This document shows positions 59,559-64,000 of a stretch of DNA of 64,000 nucleotides, piece after piece. Numbering within the stretch: the first letter of the stretch is position 1; each line of letters starts with the position of its first letter. The DNA comes from Allobacillus halotolerans (lineage in GTDB: Bacteria; Bacillota; Bacilli; Bacillales; Alkalibacillaceae). Below the pieces are notes generated by a model. It did not search any database and was not told the DNA's origin. It worked only from the letters and a program-made list of their open reading frames with translations. Where the stretch lies: contig NZ_JAHLZF010000008.1 of NCBI RefSeq assembly GCF_018967645.1, positions 1-64,000 of the forward strand, in the 5' to 3' direction. The translations under genes were made by a program, and so were the position numbers.

Positions 59559-60205
59559 TAATTATCCCTCTTTCTGCGATGCAATAAAATTAGTGCAAAC
59601 ATCCCTACAAAAAACGTACCAATAAACCATGGTTTCATCAGATAATCGAAGACGGTGACGAATGGTTGCATAAAAGTAAGCCCCATCATACCGACTGACC
59701 ATCCAACTAGCATGATCAATATAAGTAGATCAATCGATACCTTCCCTTGAATCCAATAAAAAACAATCAACAACAACCCAGATAATACGATTTGACTAAT
59801 CGCATATGATTCATCCATGACAGTGAACTGCATGAATTCAAAGAGAAAAGTGCTTATCAAAAATACCGGAATAAACGTCATAATCAATGGTATGACCTGT
59901 AATTTTTTCCGATAGGATTGAATGGCTAAAGTAATCACACTGAATAAAGCAGCCAGATAAAAGGCCTCTGCACTACTAGGATAAGCCAAAACTGCCATTG
60001 GGTCAGTGATAAAGAGTGACAGATTTAGAAGAATTTTCGCTATCCATATGTAAATAACAAAATTAACAATTTGTGAAGTCAATTCATCGATCTGCTTCTT
60101 CTTTTCCTTTTTTGGGAGATCCGTCATCAAGTAATAGACGGCCAGCGCGACAACCATAGAAATCACAATCATCGCAATCGCATATATTTTTGTAGTTAAA
60201 ACCAT
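59558..60205 (-). CDS. Integral membrane protein, first gene of the ccdA operon
   Basis: 215 residues from the ATG at 60205 (TTGGAGGAG six bases upstream); the longer frame runs back to the edge of the 52-bp repeats and is rejected. About seven hydrophobic helices and a short basic end (LLHRRKRDN). The stop overlaps the ccdA start, so the two are translationally coupled and the product probably serves the same thiol-redox or cytochrome-related task. I do not recognise the family. Confidence 0.7.
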   Translation of the reverse strand: MVLTTKIYAIAMIVISMVVALAVYYLMTDLPKKEKKKQIDELTSQIVNFVIYIWIAKILLNLSLFITDPMAVLAYPSSAEAFYLAALFSVITLAIQSYRKKLQVIPLIMTFIPVFLISTFLFEFMQFTVMDESYAISQIVLSGLLLIVFYWIQGKVSIDLLILIMLVGWSVGMMGLTFMQPFVTVFDYLMKPWFIGTFFVGMFALILLHRRKRDN

Positions 60206-60309
60206 GTCTGCTCCTCCAACGAAACGTCTACTATTAAGTATATAGTGACTCTGTGAAAATTTGATGAAACGATAGGATTTATTTTTATAATCATTACGAA
60301 AACCTAGCT

Positions 60310-60672
60310 GGGGCGCTCTATACACCCGAATGAGCGTGATTTCTTCTCGGAAAGTCCTATAGAAACGTTCTATTCTCCCGAACGAGCGCGATTTCTTCTC
60401 GGAAAGTCCTATAGAGACGGTCTATACACTCGAATGAGCGCTGTTTCTTCTCGGAAAGTCTTATAGAGACGTTCTATTCTCTCGAACGAGCACGATTTCT
60501 TCTCGGAAAGTCCTATAGAGGCGCTCTATACTCCCGAATGAGCGTCAGTTCTTCCCGGAAAGTCCTATAGAGACGTTCTATTCACTCGAACGAGCACGAT
60601 TTCTTCTCGGAAAGTCCTATAGAGACGTTCTATTCTCCCGAACGAGCGTCGTTTCTTCTCGGAAAGTCTTAT
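60310..60672. repeat. 52-bp tandem repeat (seven units)
   Basis: The motif GGAAAGTC recurs at 60349, 60401, 60453, 60505, 60557, 60609 and 60661, an exact 52-bp period. Each unit contains ATAGA-GACGT-TCTAT (a small hairpin), a CGAACGAGC/CGAATGAGC block and TTTCTTCTCGGAAAG. Units differ by a few bases, with alternation between GACGTTC and GGCGCTC forms. It fills the gap between the ccdA operon start and the MATE terminator. Since 52 is not a multiple of three, it cannot code for a repeat protein. Confidence 0.95.
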
Positions 60673-60713
60673 ATATAAACAACCGATTCAACCTCAATCA
60701 ATAAAAAAGCGTA

Positions 60714-60760
60714 AAAAAACCGCCCAATCTTAGAATAGCAAACGCTACGCAGTTGGGCGA
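60714..60760 (-). terminator. Intrinsic terminator of the MarR/MATE operon
   Basis: Stem CGCCCAA/TTGGGCG (60721-60727, 60753-60759) with an inner AGC..GCT pairing is followed on minus by GTTTTTTTACG, 22 bases after the MATE stop. Confidence 0.8.
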
Positions 60761-60781
60761 TTAATTGAACTTATATATGAC

Positions 60782-62173
60782 CTAACTCATCACAGGTACA
60801 TTCTTCTTTTCTGAATCCTCGTCTTTTCCTTTTACCAACATTGGAGCTCGGTCTCGGTATAATAAGTATACGGCTAACACGACCGCTAACAGATCTGATA
60901 TCGGAAATGCTAACCATACGCCAATTACACCGAAGTATGGTGGAAGGATTAATACGAGCGGAATGAGAATCAATAGCTGTCTAGACAATGAAAGGATTAA
61001 TGCTTGCTTCGGTTTTCCTAAAGCTTGGTATAATCCTCCAGCTACAATTTGTACGCCGACGACGAAGAATACGGCAAATAAAATTCGCATCGCTGTTGAA
61101 CCTTCTTCAATAACTTCCGGATTTGCCGTAAAAATACGTAAAAACGGTCCTGGGATTGCTAGTAATATAATCGTGATAGAGGTAGCACTGATCGTTACAA
61201 CCTTTAGCGTTAACCATATGGTTTCTCTCATTCGGTCATAATTTTGTGCCCCATAATTGTAACCGACAATCGGCATCATCCCCTGCATGACAGCCATAAT
61301 TGGAAGTGCCATAATCATGACAATACGCTGGATGATTCCATAAATACCTACATAAAACTCGGTTCCATATTCGATGAGCATCGCATTAACAGCGATCACC
61401 AAAATGCTTCCTGCCGATTGTTGAATAAACGCCGGCATACCAACGGATAATGTTTCTTTAACAATTGCCGATTTCAACTTCATATTTTCAAAAAAGAATT
61501 TCAACGAACTTTTGCCTCGTGCGTAATAATTAAAGATCATACCGAAAACAGCTGCTTGAGAGATTACTGTCGCAATCGCTGCTCCTTGCACACCCATATT
61601 CAAGCCAAAAATGAAAATTGGATCAAGTGCAATATTAATCGCAGCAGGGATAATCATCAAGACCATTGCAAATCTGGCATTCCCTTCCGCACGCACGAGA
61701 TTGTTCGCCGCGAAACCACTGGCAAAGAAAAATGTTCCAAGTAATATTGGGAACATATAATCCATGGCATACCCGATGGTTGATGGTGTTGCACCAAATA
61801 GGACAAGTAATGGTTCAAGTGTGAATAACGCAATCAATATTCCTGCCACACTGACTAAGAGAATCAATGTAATGATATTGCCGAATATGAGATTTGCTTC
61901 TTCTGGCTTTTGAGCTCCAAGGCGTCTGGAAATAACGGACGAACCACCGACACCGAGTGCTGCAGCGACAGCCAACATAATCATCATCATCGGAAACGCT
62001 ACCGTCGTTCCAGCAACCGCTTCAATTCCGACACCGTAGGAAATAAAAACCGTATCTACGACATTATATAAAGTCATGACAAACATGCCAATTAACGCAG
62101 GTACAGATAAATTACGAAGCAGTGTCGAAATCTTTTCGGTACCTAGCTGCTCTGTTTGTTGTTTTGGCTCCAT
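60782..62173 (-). CDS. MATE-family multidrug efflux transporter
   Basis: 463 residues with twelve membrane helices in two similar halves: LRNLSVPALIGMFVMTLYNV at the start of the first, KETLSVGMPAFIQQSAGSIL in the second. The family segment AVAAALGVGGSSVISRRLGA is intact. It exports drugs or metabolites against sodium or protons. The ATG follows the marR stop directly (TAGATG), so the pair is coupled, and MarR probably controls it. Confidence 0.92.
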   Translation of the reverse strand: MEPKQQTEQLGTEKISTLLRNLSVPALIGMFVMTLYNVVDTVFISYGVGIEAVAGTTVAFPMMMIMLAVAAALGVGGSSVISRRLGAQKPEEANLIFGNIITLILLVSVAGILIALFTLEPLLVLFGATPSTIGYAMDYMFPILLGTFFFASGFAANNLVRAEGNARFAMVLMIIPAAINIALDPIFIFGLNMGVQGAAIATVISQAAVFGMIFNYYARGKSSLKFFFENMKLKSAIVKETLSVGMPAFIQQSAGSILVIAVNAMLIEYGTEFYVGIYGIIQRIVMIMALPIMAVMQGMMPIVGYNYGAQNYDRMRETIWLTLKVVTISATSITIILLAIPGPFLRIFTANPEVIEEGSTAMRILFAVFFVVGVQIVAGGLYQALGKPKQALILSLSRQLLILIPLVLILPPYFGVIGVWLAFPISDLLAVVLAVYLLYRDRAPMLVKGKDEDSEKKNVPVMS

Positions 62174-62620
62174 CTACTTCACTCCTTCCTCTTGTATAAG
62201 TAAATTACTTTTCATTCGTTGTAACCATTTCAGGAACAAAGCTGCTTCCTCTTCAGAAAATCCGTCCATTAATTCATTCTCTTGCACGTTTAGATTTTCC
62301 CAGAGATCTTGATCAAGCTTTCTGCCTTTTTCATTGATCGTAATAATTTTTGAACGTTTATCTACTTTACTATCCGACTTCTCAACTAAGTCTTTCATTA
62401 ATAGCGAGTCTATAATCCCTGTCATCGTCGAGCCTTTTATATATAAATATTGCTGCAATTCCACTTGTGATAACGGACCATTCTCAACGAGTAAAAAAAG
62501 AACCTTAGATTGTGCAACCGTTAATCCGTGGACAGCGAGTTGATCGTTATATTGATTTTCCAACAAATGAGCTACCATTCCTACCTGGTAGACTAGCTTT
62601 TCTTGCATATTCCTCACCAA
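62174..62620 (-). CDS. MarR-family transcriptional regulator
   Basis: 148 residues; the TTG at 62620 is seven bases after GGGAGG, with a GTG next to it as alternative. The winged helix is clear: GLTVAQSKVLFLLVENGPLS, then GSTMTGIIDSLLMKDLVEKS and DKRSKIITINEKGRKL. MarR regulators usually repress their own operon and a linked exporter and are released by small ligands. Inverted AAGATA/TATCTT half-sites lie just upstream. Confidence 0.92.
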   Translation of the reverse strand: MVRNMQEKLVYQVGMVAHLLENQYNDQLAVHGLTVAQSKVLFLLVENGPLSQVELQQYLYIKGSTMTGIIDSLLMKDLVEKSDSKVDKRSKIITINEKGRKLDQDLWENLNVQENELMDGFSEEEAALFLKWLQRMKSNLLIQEEGVK

Positions 62621-62652
62621 ATTACTTACCTCCCTAACTAAATAACAAAGAA

Positions 62653-62699
62653 TATCTTACCTTTTTTGCACGTTAAAAACAAGATATAAGTTTTATCTT
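62653..62699 (-). promoter_or_regulatory. marR promoter region with inverted half-sites
   Basis: TATCTT (62653-62658), AAGATA (62681-62686) and TATCTT (62694-62699) form two inverted pairs. On minus, a weak promoter TTGTTT, 17 bases, TAAGAT lies between them. A MarR dimer bound here would block the operon. Confidence 0.45.
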
Positions 62700-62749
62700 T
62701 TTAGGTGCCTAACAATCTTAGTGAATAATGTCCGATTTTTTTCACTAAA

Positions 62750-62782
62750 AAAGCAATGTAGCCATAAAAATTACATTGCTTT
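62750..62782 (-). terminator. Intrinsic terminator of the interrupted membrane-protein gene
   Basis: A perfect 11-bp stem (AAAGCAATGTA/TACATTGCTTT) is followed on minus by TTTTAG. Its first arm includes the last codons of the membrane-protein frame at 62771. Confidence 0.8.
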
Positions 62783-62944
62783 CTTCTCTTCAATTTCTTT
62801 GAATAAAGATTTACCTAAAATCAGCCATTGAATGATAAATAACAAAAGAACCGTGATTGCCATTCCATTTAAGAACACACTCACCCACGTCTGAACCGCT
62901 TCTTGACCGATGACAAACGTTCTCTCTGTAAAAAATAAAAACAT
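62771..62944 (-). pseudogene. 3' part of a membrane-protein gene next to the TnpB element
   Basis: The frame runs from the element boundary near 62955 to TAA at 62771: FLFFTERTFVIGQEAVQTW, a hydrophobic helix (VLLLFIIQWLILG) and an acidic/basic end LFKEIEEKKAM. It remains open back into the element end with no ribosome site before its only ATG (62944), and a strong terminator follows. I read it as the C-terminal remnant of a transporter-like gene cut by the insertion. A self-contained 57-residue protein is less likely. Family not recognised. Confidence 0.6.
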
Positions 62945-62954
62945 ACCAAATTTG

Positions 62955-63110
62955 ATACTCCCACCCCTGAAGGGGCAAGCCCAAACTAACGTTTGAGTAG
63001 GATTCTTAAGTGATGAACCGTTTCCGTCCGTTTCCGGTAGAAACCACCCTTAAGCTTAAGGGTGTATCAGCACCCCGTCCTAAGACAGTGCAATATAGCA
63101 TCTTAGGCTG
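62955..63110 (-). ncRNA. Candidate omega RNA (reRNA) of TnpB
   Basis: TnpB guide RNAs cover the 3' end of tnpB and the element's right end, with the guide copied from flanking DNA. This stretch has the expected structured right end with two hairpins. The guide would start at the boundary and read AATTTGGTATGTTTTTAT from the neighbouring gene. Assignment is by position and structure only. Confidence 0.5.
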
Positions 63111-64000
63111 ATGCACTTTTACCATGCATCAGAGGTGCATGAATAATATTCATGGCACCCACTCTGTCTCTATGAGTTGAAAAACCGCAGTTTTTACAGT
63201 GATATTGTCTATCCGCAGCTTTGTTCCTTTCAGAACAAGATGGACACTTTTGAGACGTATAAGCAGGGTCAACATACTCAACTGCAATACCAATGAGATT
63301 CGCTTTATATTCAATAAAGTTCGCTAATCGATAAAAAGACCAAGAATGTAGGTTTTGATTGTTTTTTCGGCTTGTTCTTGCCGTCTGTCGAATGTTCTTA
63401 AGTTTTTCTAAACGAATGACAGAAACATCGTTTTTGATAGCAAAATCAACTATCGCACGACTTATTTGATGGTCTTGGTTTTTCATCCACCGTTGCTCTT
63501 TATCATGAATAGTGCGAATCGCTTTGATTTTTTTAGCTTTCCCTAATGATTTGCGTTTTTTTCGAAAATAACGCTTTTTGAATTTGTTCATGCGGCCATT
63601 ACCGAAGAACTTTGTTTGACCGCCTTCTGTAACGGCAACAGCCGGGACTTTTAATCCCAAATCGACACCCATCAATTGGTGTCCGTTAATGGGTTTGGTC
63701 GGAATAGTCACCGAAATTTGCGCTATCCATTTGTGAGATTTTTGGGTGATGCGTAGAGTCCCACGCTTCCCTTTCATTAATTCTTGGAAACGATTGTTCT
63801 TTTCGTTCCATTGCACTCGAATCGGAATTCTTTTAGATCTACCATCAACAAATAAAGGCACAGAAATTTCACGTTCGCTAACTGAATAGTTTTGATTATT
63901 CCATATACAAACGGGTTTTTTTAGGATAGGAATCATAGCGTATCCAGTCTTTTTAGACTTAGTGAACACGCTTTTCGCATCTTTGATAGCTTGGTTTTTC
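63103..64000 (-). CDS. tnpB: RNA-guided endonuclease TnpB (partial, N-terminus outside window)
   Basis: The frame is open from the window edge to the stop at 63103 (about 298 residues). The RuvC nuclease is complete: Asp in MGVDLGLKVPAVAVT, Glu in VIRLEKLKNIR and Asp in STHRDRVGAMNI. The zinc finger has CPSC and CKNC pairs. An internal GTG at 63969 is not the start, since the frame continues upstream (KNQAIKDAKS). TnpB cuts DNA matching its guide and helps the element persist. Typical length is 370-410 residues, so about 80-100 are missing. Catalytic residues look functional. Confidence 0.92.
   Translation of the reverse strand, partial: KNQAIKDAKSVFTKSKKTGYAMIPILKKPVCIWNNQNYSVSEREISVPLFVDGRSKRIPIRVQWNEKNNRFQELMKGKRGTLRITQKSHKWIAQISVTIPTKPINGHQLMGVDLGLKVPAVAVTEGGQTKFFGNGRMNKFKKRYFRKKRKSLGKAKKIKAIRTIHDKEQRWMKNQDHQISRAIVDFAIKNDVSVIRLEKLKNIRQTARTSRKNNQNLHSWSFYRLANFIEYKANLIGIAVEYVDPAYTSQKCPSCSERNKAADRQYHCKNCGFSTHRDRVGAMNIIHAPLMHGKSASA

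Larger units (their letters stand above)
62955..64000 (-). mobile_element. IS200/IS605-superfamily element (TnpB-type), right end and most of tnpB
   Basis: The tnpB gene is followed by a right end with two hairpins: the 20-base palindrome CACCCTTAAGCTTAAGGGTG (63045-63064) and CCCCTGAAGGGG (62964-62975). On minus the sequence ends GGGGTGGGAGTATCAA, a TCAA end like that of IS608-type elements, placing the boundary near 62955. The left end and any tnpA lie beyond the window. There are no terminal inverted repeats, as expected. Confidence 0.8.

Overview
The window looks like chromosomal DNA of a spore-forming member of the Bacillaceae, probably a moderately halophilic or halotolerant genus. The evidence is a gerA-type germination operon, a YhcN/YlaJ sporulation lipoprotein with a sigma-G-like promoter, sigI-rsgI, and PrkA, DUF444 and SpoVR relatives. 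Gene products closely resemble Bacillus subtilis proteins in length and order (BmrC/BmrD, AppDFABC, OdhAB, CcdA, CatE). Shine-Dalgarno sites are strong and GTG/TTG starts are common. The halophile suggestion rests only on long acidic linkers in secreted lipoproteins, notably AppA. I could not determine the species. Most genes lie on the minus strand.

Layout. 1-8 kb: a plus-strand gene tail, a VanY/LdcB-type carboxypeptidase, an IDEAL protein, wrbA, azlCD, a cobalamin-binding protein, a chemoreceptor, a short SpoVR relative and a YhcN/YlaJ lipoprotein. 8-19 kb: an ABC-2 exporter operon, sigI-rsgI, a membrane-anchored trypsin-like protease, and bmrCD behind a leader peptide and attenuator. 19-26 kb: gerA operon (plus strand), a stand-alone murG and a nucleoside transporter. 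26-40 kb: a short DUF444 protein, appDFABC, odhAB, a short PrkA, a 26-codon membrane peptide gene, trmL and ogt. 41-52 kb: queG, an ABC-class ATPase, a TVP38 protein, a DUF4349 lipoprotein, a methyltransferase, a hydrolase, a permuted papain-fold protein, PadR/DUF2812, DUF1028, an FMN reductase and catE. 53-64 kb: an ABC exporter, an LLM oxidoreductase with its flavin reductase, a ccdA/thioredoxin/response-regulator cluster, MarR/MATE, and an IS200/IS605-type TnpB element at the edge.

The main observations are these. (1) Reduced relatives of PrkA, DUF444/YhbH and SpoVR, a known functional trio, occur as three separate minus-strand genes within about 33 kb. (2) Four intergenic minisatellites share a 21-bp period and a related core, and a fifth has an exact 52-bp period; all sit beside terminators. 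(3) bmrCD is preceded by promoter, leader peptide and terminator in the arrangement of ribosome-mediated attenuation. (4) A TnpB element lies next to the 3' part of a membrane-protein reading frame. (5) Two small plus-strand reading frames and an orphan plus-strand terminator suggest further short transcripts.

Start sites were moved from the longest frame to the start best served by a ribosome-binding site where the sequence supported it. No RNA genes of the tRNA or rRNA class, no CRISPR array and no prophage were seen.
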